Source: Glyphotaelius pellucidus (Eukaryota; Arthropoda; Insecta; Trichoptera; Limnephilidae). Taken from it: a DNA stretch of 64,000 nt. How positions within the stretch are numbered: the stretch's first letter is position 1; every line of letters begins with the position of its first letter. The translations under genes were made by a program, and so were the position numbers. Below the pieces are notes generated by a model. That model saw only the letters and a program-made list of their open reading frames with translations, made no database searches and had not been told where the DNA came from. Location: positions 36,778,945 to 36,842,944 of the forward strand of contig OW386547.1 in the NCBI GenBank assembly GCA_936435175.1. The letters run 5' to 3'. Positions 1 to 10,085 of the stretch are shown here, piece after piece.

Positions 1-804
1 TTTCACCGTTAATGGACAACCCACATTGTTCCCAATCTAATTGACGAAAGATCTCCTCCAGGACTGCCGTAAAAAGTTTAGGTGAGAGGGGGTCGCCCTG
101 GCGTACACCTCTTTCTATTTTGATTTCATTTCCTTCTTTATCTAGTTTAATTTTAGCTTTGCTGTTATCATAGATGTTTTTTAGAATTCTTATGTATTTG
201 ATTTCGACACCTTGATTCTTAAGTGCCTGCCAGATCTTTTCATGTTCTATTGTGTCGAAAGCTTTACTGTAGTCCACAAAGCAGCAATAAAAGGTGAAGT
301 TGAATTCTTCACTTTTTTCGAATAATTGTTTGATAACATAAATATGGTCTAAAGTCGAGTATCCGCTTCTGAATCCTGCCTGTTCTCTTGGCTGACTTTC
401 ATCTAGAGTCTTGGTTACTCTGCCAAGTATTATTTTAGCGAAGATTTTGTAGATATTTGACAACAGGCTGATAGGTCTATAATTATTTATGTTATTTTTA
501 TCTCCTTTTTTGTGCAAAAGTTTTATAGTCGACATTGTCCATTGGTTGGGTATAATTTCACTATGTACTACTTCATTAAAAAGGTGTTTGAGAATTGGCA
601 TTAGGTAGTCTTTATTTAGTATGAGGAACTCATTGGTAATGCCGTCTGATCCTGGAGCTTTATCTTTCTTTTGAGATTTCACAGCTTTATTTATTTCTGC
701 AGAGATTATGTCCGGTACTTCGCTTCCTCCCGTTAGGCTTGTTGCTTGTATAGTATTTTTCCTTTCATACAGTTCGGCGAAAAAGCTAGTGTTAAAAATA
801 CTCA
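1..804 (-). mobile_element. RTE-type LINE reverse transcriptase fragment, runs off left edge
   Basis: One uninterrupted minus-strand reading frame runs from about position 847 to the left edge. Read 5' to 3' it shows reverse transcriptase blocks in order: APGSDGITNEFL, a WTMSTIKLLHKKGD block, NNYRPISLLSNIYK, REQAGFRSGYSTLDHI, CFVDYSKAFDTIEHEKIW and ERGVRQGDPLSPKLFTAVLEE. The block order and the EQAGFR...STLDHI and GVRQGDPLSPKLF wording fit the RTE clade of non-LTR retrotransposons. The fragment ends before the YADD catalytic box, which would lie beyond the left edge. No stop codon or frameshift is seen, so this is a young or recently active copy, but the endonuclease part is missing on its right side, where recognisable similarity fades near 790. 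It lies just upstream of a putative host exon, so it may sit in an intron. Confidence 0.9.
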
Positions 805-1281
805 ATTTTTTATGAGAAAAACTCTCTTTTAATAAATGAATGAATATTCAATTTTTTATGAGAAAAACTCTATTTTAATAACTTTTGAAGGTTATTCCCA
901 TAAATTCCAAAATTGAATATTCATTTAGACTTTCATAAAGTCAATAGTTCCATATAAATAAATTCGGATACATTTATCCGAGACGCTATTCAGGTTACAA
1001 ACCAATTCTTTGAATGATTGTTTCCAATAAAAAGAGTAGTTGCCTATAATATGGAAAAAGAACTAGTTGAAGATAATATTAATGATTCTAAATATTTGAA
1101 ATATGAGATTGACAAATATGACGGTTTGACAGAAGGTGGCAATAGCGAAATTGGAAAACGCGCCGTCCCGGTAAGACGAGAGGTCTGGGTTCGAGTCCCA
1201 GTTGCGACCATTGTTTTTTTCTGTTTTTCTGTGTCTTGTTTTCTTTCATATTTTCATTTAGATTATTATCTTCTTCTTCAA
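805..1281 (+). repeat. tRNA-bearing SINE-like element, copy 1, flanked by 13-bp direct repeats
   Basis: The 13-mer TTAAAAATACTCA occurs exactly at 792-804 and 1282-1294, as expected for a target-site duplication around a 477-bp insertion. The interior shares a core with copies at about 15960-16330 and 55015-55375: a TATTCAT...TAGACTT stretch, AAGTCAATAG, a GGATAC...TTATCC hairpin, then a tRNA-like block and a T-rich tail. In this copy the left end holds a local duplication of a roughly 30-nt segment (about 803-834 and 849-880). The tRNA-like block lies about 70 bp from the right end, not at the 5' end as in an ordinary SINE. Confidence 0.7.
1135..1210 (+). repeat. tRNA-like domain (pseudo-tRNA) in SINE-like copy 1
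   Basis: The segment folds as a tRNA cloverleaf by eye. The acceptor strands are GGTGGCA and TTGCGACC, a short GCG/CGC D-stem is present, CGTC/GACG closes a CCGGTAA anticodon loop, and TCTGGG TTCGAGT CCCAG forms the T arm with a good B-box. It is followed by A-less tail DNA, and related copies with different loops occur in the window, so it is read as a transposon promoter module and not as a working tRNA gene. Confidence 0.6.
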
Positions 1282-1332
1282 TTAAAAATACTCATTTAAA
1301 AATTGCTTACATCGGTTTTAATCTTTTTCCAG

Positions 1333-1590
1333 CTCTGCGTCACTCTCAGCCACATGGCGTGTTTGCTCACAAACGAAGACTTGTCGGACATATTGGAGGC
1401 CACCATCTTTCTATGGGAGGGGGCCTCGCAGCTCCTTAGGCAAGTGGCACAGAGGATGGAGCCCCAGGGTGATACTTGCAGCCGTCTGCTGGACGCGGCC
1501 AAATACGTCACCACCCAACTCGCGGTCAAGTCCGATAAGCAGCGGGAGTGCCTGAATATCTTGCAGAATATGTTTGTGTGGGAGACGTGA
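1333..1590 (+). CDS. probable terminal coding exon of an unidentified host gene
   Basis: A GC-richer open frame of 85 codons plus TGA follows a good splice acceptor: a pyrimidine-rich run ending TTTTTCCAG at 1332. It starts LCVTLSHMACLLTNEDLSD and ends LNILQNMFVWET. The predicted chain is amphipathic and mostly helical, with regular leucine spacing, like the last repeats of an armadillo/HEAT-type protein, but I do not recognise the family. A poly(A) signal lies 38 bases after the stop. Earlier exons would be left of the window or beyond the RTE and SINE-like insertions, which would then lie in the preceding intron. Codon usage and base composition differ clearly from the AT-rich flanks. The antisense frame in the same interval is a shadow. 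Confidence 0.5.
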   Translation, partial: LCVTLSHMACLLTNEDLSDILEATIFLWEGASQLLRQVAQRMEPQGDTCSRLLDAAKYVTTQLAVKSDKQRECLNILQNMFVWET

Positions 1591-1627
1591 TACCATGATA
1601 CAATATTATATGTAATCATTTGTAAAC

Positions 1628-1633
1628 AATAAA
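1628..1633 (+). promoter_or_regulatory. candidate poly(A) signal AATAAA
   Basis: AATAAA lies 38 bases after the TGA that ends the exon at 1333-1590, and the sequence after it is AT-rich. The spacing is normal for a short insect 3' UTR. Confidence 0.5.
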
Positions 1634-1679
1634 CACCTACTATAATATTAACTATAATCAATGATGACTTATTTAAATG

Positions 1680-1760
1680 CTTAACCCAGCGCCCAGTGGG
1701 GGGAATTTTCACAAAAACAACGCTTAACAAATTTTCCAATTATTATTATTATTTACCCTA
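1680..1760. repeat. short interspersed fragment shared with 51195-51280
   Basis: Both places carry CCAGCGCC, then an ATTTTTCACAAAAA-like stretch, an AACGCT/GGCGTT word, CAAATT, and a run of CCAATTATTATTATTATT. The two are alignable by eye over about 80 bases. From 1761 to about 2335 I see nothing else I can name; the DNA is AT-rich. Confidence 0.45.
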
Positions 1761-2339
1761 TAACTATGGCGTAATATGTGTATAGCGTATGAAGTGTCAA
1801 GTTTATTAAAACTCATTATAGTTTTTAAGAACGAACTGCAGCTAAAATATGAACTGTAACAATATTGGGAGTCAAAAAGTTCGTCGAACAGGCGACCATT
1901 TCCGAATGTAAGTAGGACTTGTTATGTTGAAGATCTCACATAATGTTCATATTTATTCAGTTGCCTGTTGCTAGCTGCTAGAAGTAATTTCTCCCGTGAT
2001 AAGAATACATTTTGATGTCTTAATTAATTTATACTTTTAATAATAACTACCTGGCAATTTATGAAAATAACTTCACACTTAAATAAACCCTTTAATTATT
2101 ATCATCTTCATTGTAATATAACATGTACTCACTTCTGTTTTTTTTAAATAAAAACCTTTGAAAAATACAATGGTGTGAAGTCATTTTCGTAAGTTGTAAA
2201 ATCCCGTTGACATTATCGCCTGTATATCGTTGTAGGTGTGTACTTTGTGAAGGACATAATAAATTATTGAGAAACATTTCGAAATGCAAAAAAATATCAT
2301 CGTTTCTGTTTTGTTTTAGCTTGGTTTCCAAAAAAACTC

Positions 2340-2815
2340 AAAGAAAAATAATGGTTGGATCCCCGCCAAAAAATATCGGTCTTCGCCATAGACGTGAGAA
2401 ACAATAGACAGGAAGATAAGCGTGAGGGGAACAAACTATGTTGCGAGGAGTGGGGAAGTAACGTGGACGTCGCCCTTTGGGCGTGTTTCCACTTCCGTTT
2501 AAAAATCGGATATCGTTCTGTCTAAAAATCAGATGCTCTAGTGGCCGTATAGGATACATGGAGCTGTTCCCACATGTCCGACACGATTAAAAAACTGATC
2601 TGGCACCTTTTGTTGGATGGATGGTCAGCGCAACACGTCTGTTTAAAAATCGTGTCGGAACTTGCTCGCATATGAAGATAACTCGCAGAGAAGGTTTGTA
2701 TGAAGCTGTTCACACTTGCTGCCTTGTCGTTCTGGCGGAGGCACACTACACCCCTCAATCCGCCCGCTGCCGGTCGCAAGGAAGCATGCACGCAGCGTCT
2801 GCCTGATCATCCAAT
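2340..2815. other. GC-richer stretch of unknown origin with an inverted repeat
   Basis: This stretch is richer in CG dinucleotides than its flanks. The word CCGACACGATT at about 2578 and its reverse complement AATCGTGTCGG at about 2648 can form a stem around a 60-base loop, and variants of GTxTAAAAATCxG recur at 2498, 2520 and 2640. Short open frames exist on both strands, but none looks like a protein. It may be a decayed transposon. Confidence 0.3.
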
Positions 2816-2839
2816 TTTCACATTGCATTTATAAAAATT

Positions 2840-3165
2840 CATCTAAATTCTACAAATACCAGATACACTCAGATTTAAGTCATCACTAAAAACATTCCTT
2901 CTGAACAGGTCTCATTACACATTAAGTGAATACCTCACATAGGTACAATTGTTTTTATATTTATGTTTATATAATAAATTAAAACAAACTCAATTTGTAT
3001 TACACCACTTTTATATTTATATTTCATTTGTGTTCATTTCTGTATAACATGTTAGGTTAACTGGAAGAAATAGGATGTAGGTACCTATAAGTTATACCTT
3101 TTGTACTAAATGAAAATTTTGTACAATAAATCATTTTGATTTTGATTTTGATTTTGATTTTTATG
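2840..3165 (+). repeat. LINE-like 3' tail ending in a TTTTGA microsatellite
   Basis: The segment is AT-rich and non-coding. It ends TTTTGTACAATAAATCATTT followed by about four TTTTGA units near 3140-3162. A poly(A)-like signal followed by a short tandem tail is typical of CR1/RTE-like LINE 3' ends. No coding sequence of the element is left. From 3166 to about 3700 I see nothing to annotate. Confidence 0.35.
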
Positions 3166-3718
3166 CATGGTTGTTAAAGGAAGAATAGGAAAAAACACAT
3201 TTTTGGGATCTCGAATGAGGTCCCCATTTACAAATACATAAACACAATAAAATTTGATGACAATCGTATTTCACTATCTTAGATCCTGACACTGACGTTC
3301 CTAATTTTGTTTTGTCTGCATCACACAAACATAATTTTTAACAGAATTAACCACAAATATTGCAAACTCTTGCAAATAAAAGACTAATCAACTCTGATAA
3401 AAAAAAATCACTGTGGTTTACCACGGAATAATTAATAATAATGTAATTTCGTAATAAACTTATTTTTTTTACTGTTTACGACATTAATTAAAAATTACGA
3501 CCGTCAATTCATGCTTTTATCAGCGCAAGACAAATAGTTCACATCTTTAAATATAACTCAGTACCTACTTTGAAGCTTGGCTGTTAATTTAATTGGCTGT
3601 ATGTCAAAGAATCAAGAAGAACACTAGAATACCATAACCATACCAAAACCGTTCACATTTGAATGGAACTAAATTTAAATTTATCCCGTTAAAGCGCTCT
3701 GTCTCATTTGGTTCCATG

Positions 3719-3905
3719 CCAACTCGGAATGAAACCAACTCAGAACCATCTCAGATAAGTCATTTAGAGTGATAAAAAAATAATTTTAAATTAGCCGATA
3801 ACCCTAACCTAACTTAACCTATTTAACCATTTTTTTATTTATATTTTTTTATCACTCTAAATGACTTATCTGAGATGGTTCTGAGTTGGTTTCATTCCGA
3901 GTTGG
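3719..3905. repeat. perfect 62-bp inverted repeat (MITE-like foldback, repeat E)
   Basis: Positions 3719-3780 and 3844-3905 are perfect reverse complements, 62 bp each, around a 63-nt AT-rich spacer that includes CCTAACCTAACTTAACC. The arms start CCAACTCGG and end GATAAAAAAA. Related, less perfect foldbacks with TCATTAAAAGT/ACTTTTAATGA arms and an AACCTA-rich centre occur at about 18895-19260, 29170-29300 and 33235-33332. Confidence 0.75.
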
Positions 3906-3944
3906 CCGGTCACCGTCTCATTTACACTCGCCTGCCATGATTTT

Positions 3945-4620
3945 TTTTTTTTTTATATTACCTCCACACAGGAAGCCCTGAGGAAAATGATTTCCATCAT
4001 GCCCTATGTCATCTTAGGGGATGCTCTGTGGAGGGTTTTTGACGTGATAAAGTCTTATAAATCGATGAACGCCGTCAGCACTCACGGATAAGTATGACTC
4101 ATTGTCACGTTGTCATGTTCCGCCTGAGCCGAGCGTGCAAGCCAGAGCGCGGAACAAGCGTTCGGCCTAAGCGTTCGGTTTGTGACGCATCTATCTCTCT
4201 TCCACTCCATCGTTATTATATGGCATTATCACGTAAAATTATCGTCCGTAAACCGACTCTACAAACAACCAATTTTTTTTTAAGGAAAGGTAGAAGATGA
4301 ATTTCTGGGAAGGAAATAGGTCTGAGGGGTGATTAGGAATCTGGGGGGTCAGTGTGTCCAAGAGTGACGGGCGCATAAATCCATTCCTTCAACTGCGGTG
4401 CAAGGAGATGGGTCAAGGCATTCTGGCTGGAGAGGTCAAAAGACCTCCCAACTAGTGTCTCTCGATCCGGCCCGCCGAGCAGCAGGTAGGCAGATACATC
4501 GGCCGCCAAGACCTTGACAAACCTCACCCCATGAACCCGGGCACCTCTGCTTAATCACCAAACGTAGCGAACCATTTGGGGTAACCTATGGTAGAGGTGT
4601 TGGTTATACCCGCCTACCAA
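3945..4620 (-). repeat. SINE-B copy 1 (minus), split by an insertion
   Basis: Reading on the minus strand, the family runs from an AACCA.TATTGG...ACCCCAAATGGTTCGCT start through GCCCGGGTTCATGGGGTGAGG, a GTCTTGGCGGC block and a CGGGCCGGATCxxGAGAGAC block, to a tail with GAC-TCCACAC-GCATCCCxAAGATGAC and a TTTTCCTCAGG end. This copy is interrupted between about 4041 and 4271 by unrelated DNA. Six copies of the family are in the window. Confidence 0.7.
4041..4271. mobile_element. unclassified insertion inside SINE-B copy 1
   Basis: Alignment with the uninterrupted SINE-B copy at 24390-24735 shows about 230 extra bases here, starting GACGTGATAAAG and ending near ACAACCAA. The insert is GC-richer and carries CGGAACAAGCGTTCGGCC-type words. 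TGACGTGATA near its left end has a partial reverse complement (TATCACGTAA) near 4225. I could not assign a superfamily. Confidence 0.45.
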
Positions 4621-5390
4621 AATGAAATGACTGTTTTATATTGGAAGTTTAACCGTTTGAGTGCCAAAAAATGCATACAGTTTCTTGTAAAATGCCACCA
4701 AAAAAACATCATTTTTTATGAAACTATATATTTTTTTAAAACCCCATAAATTCTTTAAAAAAAATAAATGAATCTGAAATTTAAACGGTTTACTACGATC
4801 TTCCAACTATTAAGATAATATTAGAATAATATTTACCAACGCCGCAGCACCACACCCGACGTACGCGCGAATCAGAGCACGACTGACGCAATCGACGGAA
4901 ATCGACGATCGGCAATCTTCGTTAAAACACGAATCGACGAAAGTCGACAATCAGCAATCAAACGGTTAAGCCTCGATTAGGCATATATTTGAATCGCGTT
5001 TTAGTTTTCTTCTTTATTTTATTCTGAAACCATCACGCTGCGCTATGAAATTGCTTCATTGCGTTAAAAATCGATTTATAAAAAGTACGTCTTTTTGAAT
5101 TTCACTTTTGTTTTCTTGATTGAATGAATGTATGAATGAATGTGGAATCTTGGAAGTGGAAATAAACGCAAGACTTTTTTCATGGGAATTTTCCTGACAT
5201 CCGATCGAGCTAAAACTTGGCAGATAGATTAGTTGTCGATGACAATGCATTATAACACGGTGGCAATCACCCACACACACGTAGACTCATACCATATGTA
5301 CTTTTCTGAAATTCAAAGCTCTTAATATACGAAATAAATGTCCATCTTACCAATATGAAGGAAATAACGGAATAAAGGAAAATACATTTC
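4621..5390. other. no gene seen; includes a CG-rich patch
   Basis: Mostly AT-rich. The stretch 4840-4975 is CG-rich, with repeated AATCGACG/ATCGACGA words and AAACGGTTAA at its end. AACCGTTT at 4650 and AAACGGTT at 4779 and 4959 recur. No convincing coding frame. Confidence 0.3.
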
Positions 5391-5394
5391 CCAC

Positions 5395-5565
5395 AGGGCC
5401 CGTGTCATCTTTGAGGATGTGTGAAGGGTCTATTTGATTAGAGAAAGGAGTTAACATGGATCTTGATGACACCCATGTTGTAGGAGGGAGGAATCACAGA
5501 GGCCGGCTAATCGTTCCACAGCCGAGCTGTTGAACTCAAGAACGAGTTGTAGAAAATCCCTGTAC
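5395..5565 (-). mobile_element. LINE 3'-end fragment (minus), same family as 61597 and 31025
   Basis: On the minus strand the frame reads SFLSSTARLWND, stop, PASVIPPSYNMG, the usual C-terminal wording of jockey/CR1-like LINE polyproteins. It is followed by the CCTTCACACATCCTCAAAGATGACACGGGCCC tail that SINE-B also carries. It has stop codons and is a dead 5'-truncated copy. Confidence 0.6.
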
Positions 5566-5814
5566 TCATGTGACATACTATTGCAACCATGTATACCTAA
5601 ACGTTGGGCGTGTATTTGGAATGTTTCCCGACTTTGCGCGGTGCCGAAATGATCAGACGCCAATTCCTCAAAGCGTCTTTCTTTGAAATACCGGTGAAAT
5701 CAGAAAAGCATTCCCAACTGAAGCCTGTATTCTTATGAAGGAAATGGAAAAAAGGAAGTTTGGAAAGTACCTGACTATTTGGATCTGTTCACTTTTTTAT
5801 TTTTTTTATGGGAC

Positions 5815-6015
5815 ACCTCAAAAGAGCGCCCCTGTCTGTACAGACAGGGGAACTATGTCGCCACCCGGTTGGGCAGCGTTGTGAGGAAGATTAAGGTAGG
5901 ACTGTGGGTAGGGATTATGTGAATGAGGATGAACAGATGCTGGTAGCTCGTTCCATAGAGACTTACACAAAAATAAGTAGAAAAAAATTACCCATTCTCG
6001 AGGAGTCAACATCAA
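5815..6015 (-). mobile_element. second LINE C-terminal remnant (minus)
   Basis: The minus frame contains FFYLFLCKSLWNELPASVHP, matching the LWNxLPxSV motif near the end of jockey/CR1-like LINE ORF2. It runs into a perfect 22-bp palindrome at 5829-5850 (CCCCTGTCTGT and its complement). It is diverged from the fragment at 5395-5565 and is probably another subfamily. From 6016 to 6540 I see only short unsupported frames. Confidence 0.45.
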
Positions 6016-6539
6016 CTATGAACGGGTGTTTCACGCATGTGCACTGGTACACCGGGGATCAATACCGCTAGCTCTTCAGAGCAGGCTCCATTAAAATACC
6101 TGTAGAACACACTCAGCATGCCTACACTGCATGAGTGGCTATCGGATTGTTAAAAACGAATTGCCAATCAGACGGACCGCCGTCCCTTGCACAGAAACAA
6201 GTAGGTTTATCAAGCGTTTTGGGCTCCAGCCCAGAGTTAGCACCCAATTTCAATTGTTTCAAGACGCCCAGTTTCATGGAGGCCAGGTTTACTTGATCTT
6301 CTATGGAGCTCCAAGCATTTAATTGGATCTTTATTGGGGGGGGTGCTCCCATCAAATTGCACCAGACACTAACACAATTACAATCATTTGATGGATTATG
6401 ACTGTACCTACATATATACAAAGTAGGTACTTAACCTAAATAGGTTAACAATTAGCGCAGGCTTGAGAAAAATCAAGATCGAAATAAAAAAAAGAATTGT
6501 ACATTTTAAAATAATTCTGTGATAATAAAAAAAAAAAAA

Positions 6540-6620
6540 AAATACTATAGGTAAGTAGGCACATTGTCGCTTATATGAATTCTTCACACATTCAGTTCCA
6601 ATTTTGAGAAATGACAATCA
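6540..6620. repeat. repeat K, shared with 8235-8315
   Basis: Both places hold TAGGTAxGTxxxCAC-TT-TCGCTTAT.TGAATTC, then CA.TCAGTTCC and TTTTGA.AAT. The two alignable stretches are about 80 bases. Nothing coding. From 6621 to about 6849 I see nothing else. Confidence 0.4.
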
Positions 6621-6849
6621 AGGTGATGTGCCACGATCTGCTAACAATAATACTCTTTATGTATATGGCGATAAGGTTTAAATTCTCGTTAAACCAGTCT
6701 GTTTTGATTGATTAATGAGACAAACATAGCCAAAAAGCGTGTTTTATTTTATATTGCAAAGTTCAGGCACAAATATTTAAATGTTTTATGATCGTTTTCT
6801 AAAGAATTTAGTTTTCCACATTATACAATAAAATCATAAACAAAAATTC

Positions 6850-7180
6850 AATTTAAGTGGCGGGTATGGGTACCGATGCCCGGGAACCATTTGTTGGATA
6901 ATCAGCACCCCTGCCATTTATCACCCCAAGTGGTTCGCTATAGTTTAGGTCTGGCAGCGAATGCGTTTGCCCACCTACGGCGTGGCGGGCCGGATCGGGA
7001 GAGACCGGGGAGACCCATCGCCTTGAACTGTATTGGAAGGAATGGACCCACACGTCCGTTACTCCTGGACACATTGACCCCCAGATTCCAACCCACCCCT
7101 CATGCCTTTTTACCTTCCCAGAACTCCCTCTCCTTCCTTTCCCTAAAATAACCTTCCACACAGCATCCCCATTGTAAAAA
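6850..7180 (+). repeat. SINE-B copy 2 (plus)
   Basis: Starts GGGTATGGGTACCGATGCCC, passes through CGTGGCGGGCCGGATCGGGA at about 6979, then CTGTATTGGAAGGAATGG, and ends with CCTAAAATAACCTTCCACAC and GCATCCCCATTGT followed by an A-run. The LINE-like tail is cut short. From 7181 to 7660 only AT-rich DNA is seen. Confidence 0.65.
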
Positions 7181-7659
7181 AAAATAGCCGAAAAGAGGTT
7201 CGTAAGTAGGAAACTTTCAACTTTCAGCAGCAGGCCTAATACTCTATTTTTTCTGGGCTTGTAAAAAGACTAATTGAAAAAATTCTAGACTATTTCAAAG
7301 AATAAAATAACTTTGAGAATAATTCGCCTTAAAATAGATCATCACTGTGAGCGTTAAAGGAGTGTATTTTTCGTAATTATTTTCCAGCAAACGACGAATG
7401 TAGTTTTTTATCATTAGTACTCATAGTCAATATATACATATGTATAATAGAAGACTGTATACAAATTTTAGTTCTGGAATCTGTAGTACAGTTTGAGATT
7501 TACGCCTGTTTACACCACTTCCTTGTTTGCGATGTACACCACTTCTAACAGGACGTTGCTCGGCGGTTGGCTATACGGTTCATCAGAAAAATAAAATAAA
7601 AATATATTTAGGAACTAGATATATAGGTTTACAGCACCACGTAGGGGAATTTTGATATA

Positions 7660-8205
7660 AAAAAATGGCGGACCATCGAATTTTATTTCGGGTTTTTATC
7701 GTTCATAGAAAAAAATAGAAGGGCGCCCTTTATAAAAAAATCCATACGTGATGCCATAGACAATGGATTTTCGAACAGTTTACGACCTAGTGCACGGAAA
7801 TCCGATGTATAGTTATTTTAATATGTGGTCAACCAGGTTGAAAAAAGCAGTTTCGAGAAAAAGGCGTTCAAAGTTTTGCTGAAGGATAATTCAACACACT
7901 AAATGGTATGTTTTTAGATTTTCACGGCCAAAAAGTATTTTTGTTATTATTTTTCGGGTGTTATGCCGTGTTTCGCTACCTCCTTCTTTAGCCAACGTTT
8001 CGGACAGCGTTACAGTGTCCGAAACGTTGGCTAAAGAAGGAGGTAGCGAAAGACGGCATAACACCCCAAAAATAATAACAACAACACACTAAATGTTTCA
8101 AACGGTGAATGCTGTATCTCCGCCAATTTTACGAATTTCTTTAAAAAATTTGGTGAGAACATTCAACAAATGCATCTTTCAGAAAATTAATAAAAAAAAT
8201 GCCTT
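7660..8205. repeat. repeat J copy 1, interrupted by palindrome C1
   Basis: Shares a 340-bp alignment with 9725-10085: ATGGCGGxCCA.CGAATTTTATTT, TTTTATCGTTCATA, GTCAACCAGGTTGAAAAA, AGTTTCGAGAAAAA, GCGTTCAA.GTTTTGCTGAA, then GCTGTATCTCCG.CAATTTTACG and CAACAAATGCAT.TTTCAGAAAA. The interruption at 7906-8081 is bounded by a 14-bp duplication. No coding frame is shared between the two copies. Confidence 0.65.
7906..8081. mobile_element. palindromic element C1 with 14-bp target duplication
   Basis: CAACACACTAAATG occurs at 7892-7905 and again at 8082-8095. Between them is a 176-bp insert that is nearly all hairpin: 7941-8005 pairs with 8017-8081 with about two mismatches around an 11-nt loop. Outside the left arm it has TTTTTAGATTTTCACGGCC. 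Related copies are at 60125-60335 (inside a SINE-A) and, as a half-copy, at 45402-45480, where the same AACACGGCATAA and TTTTGGCCGTGAAAATCT words appear. Confidence 0.75.
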
Positions 8206-9720
8206 TTTTTTTACGCGGTATGGTGCCTAAATTATATAAAATAGGTAGGTGATCCCACTTTATCGCTTATGTGAATTCGTTTTTCAAACAGTTCCTATTT
8301 TGAAAATTACACAATCTAAAGCAAATTTGAGTTTATTGAACTAGATTTCACGTCGGACAAATGGACAGCACAGACAACCGAAATGAGTATACCTAATACG
8401 TAATAATATTGACATAAGTAGATAGGTACTCAATCCCGTTATAGATATTAGTGGGACATTTGCGCAATTATTTGAAATAGTTCCCCTTTTAGTTTCCTTG
8501 TTGAGTAGGTGCTCGTAGGTGCCAGTAGGTGCCTACATATTGCACAACTTCCGTTGCGCACGTGCGTTTAACGTCACGGCGCGGCGCGGCATCTTCCTAC
8601 ACAAACAATATTACATATATTAATATAGACGCAACATAAATAAACGACGTAATAACCTACCTTTGAAATCGTTATGTATTTCTTTGGAAATCTATTAAAA
8701 TTGTATTACCTATTGCGCTAACGAGTTATGGATGCAGCTATTTTAATACTATTGAATTTATTGATTTCTTTTTAAATTGGAAGATTCTTCTATCAACCTC
8801 AAAGAAAGAATGATAAAATGCATTTAAATTGGTATTTATGTTTGTTATGTTCTACGCATTTATGTTCCTCCTACGTCTTCTCGACACAGATATGTCCTGG
8901 TGAGACAGGCATCGAAAAAACACCTGTAATCAAACTTTATATAGGTGCTTAGAAAAAAAATTATTGATTGCATTTATATATATTATTACAGATCGAATGA
9001 TTTACTAAGTATATCACATGGAATATCCAGGTACGCGTGAAATTTATTAATGTGATATCTGCAAAGCATTCAACTCCCAACGAAATGTAGACATTTTCAA
9101 CTGGAATGTTGAAAACATAAAATCGAACCGGCTGAATATATTTATTGAAACAAAAATTAAAGATACTTTTTTGAGGTTTTTTTACTGTTTTCCACTATTC
9201 TTAATCTTTATTTGTTTTATTGTTTATTTTTTCTTTTGTTTTTGCTTATATTGTAGCACGAACATTTATCGACCAAAAATCGATGAGTACTTATATATAA
9301 ATATTTGTGTATATATTTAGTTAATTAATGAAAGTTAAACGGTCCAGGTAACATATTTATTTTACATTGTTTCATTTTCTTTTAAATATCTAACTGTTTG
9401 ATACATAAATATCACAAAAATAAAATATTAATTTGTGGCGAAATTCCGTTTTGATCCAAAACCCGTACATTGATGGATGTTACATATTATGCTGCAAATT
9501 AAAATTTAAAATGTTTTTTGTCCCAATATAAAAAAAATACAAGATTTGATGTTTTGGTGAATATTAATCAATGTAGGTGTGCTTTATTTATGTTAAAACC
9601 GAACGTTTTATCGAAAAATTTTGTCAATTATTCTGAAATGATATTGTTTGCGCTAGGTATTACAATTGGTACTTTGAGTTAGAAGTTATTAGTTAAAATC
9701 ATGAATAATTCATTACCATT
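8206..9720. other. no gene seen
   Basis: AT-rich DNA with many short runs. It holds repeat K at 8235-8315 and a CG-rich patch at 8560-8600 (GTGCGTTTAACGTCACGGCG). No frame over 60 codons looks coding on either strand. Confidence 0.3.
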
Positions 9721-9724
9721 ATTA

Positions 9725-10085
9725 AAATGGCGGGCCAGCGAATTTTATTTTCGATTTTTTGTGGAGAATTTTCATCGTTCATAAAAAAAATAATAGAATG
9801 GCCCTTATACAAAAATCCCTACGTGGTGTCATAGTGAGTGACTGGATTTTTCAATAGTTTAAGACTTGGTGCATGCAAATCGAAAGTATAGTTTTTGAAA
9901 TATGTTGTCAACCAGGTTGAAAAACGTAGTTTCGAGAAAAAAAAGCGTTCAAGGTTTTGCTGAACAAACTGTTAAAAACGGTTTCATATAAAATGCTGTA
10001 TCTCCGTCAATTTTACGAACATTTGGTGAGAGCATTATCAACAAATGCATATTTCAGAAAAGAAATGAATGAAAAGAAAAAAATG
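9725..10085. repeat. repeat J copy 2, uninterrupted
   Basis: This is the empty-site counterpart of 7660-8205. At the position where copy 1 has the palindromic insert, this copy reads directly from GTTTTGCTGAACAAACTGTTAAAAACGGTTTCATATAAAATGCTG without the hairpin. It confirms that the hairpin in copy 1 is a later insertion. Confidence 0.65.

Noticed and set aside
1296..1739. 147-codon minus-strand frame
   Set aside because: Antisense to the putative terminal exon and its 3' UTR. It lacks protein-like composition outside the overlap.
2522..2828. Overlapping frames in the CG-richer stretch around 2.6 kb
   Set aside because: Frames occur on both strands over the same bases, none with domain features. 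More likely a decayed repeat.
5451..5663. 70-codon minus frame containing RDFLQLVLEFNSSAVERLAG
   Set aside because: It is the wrong frame of the LINE fragment; the neighbouring frame gives the conserved SFLSSTARLWND wording.
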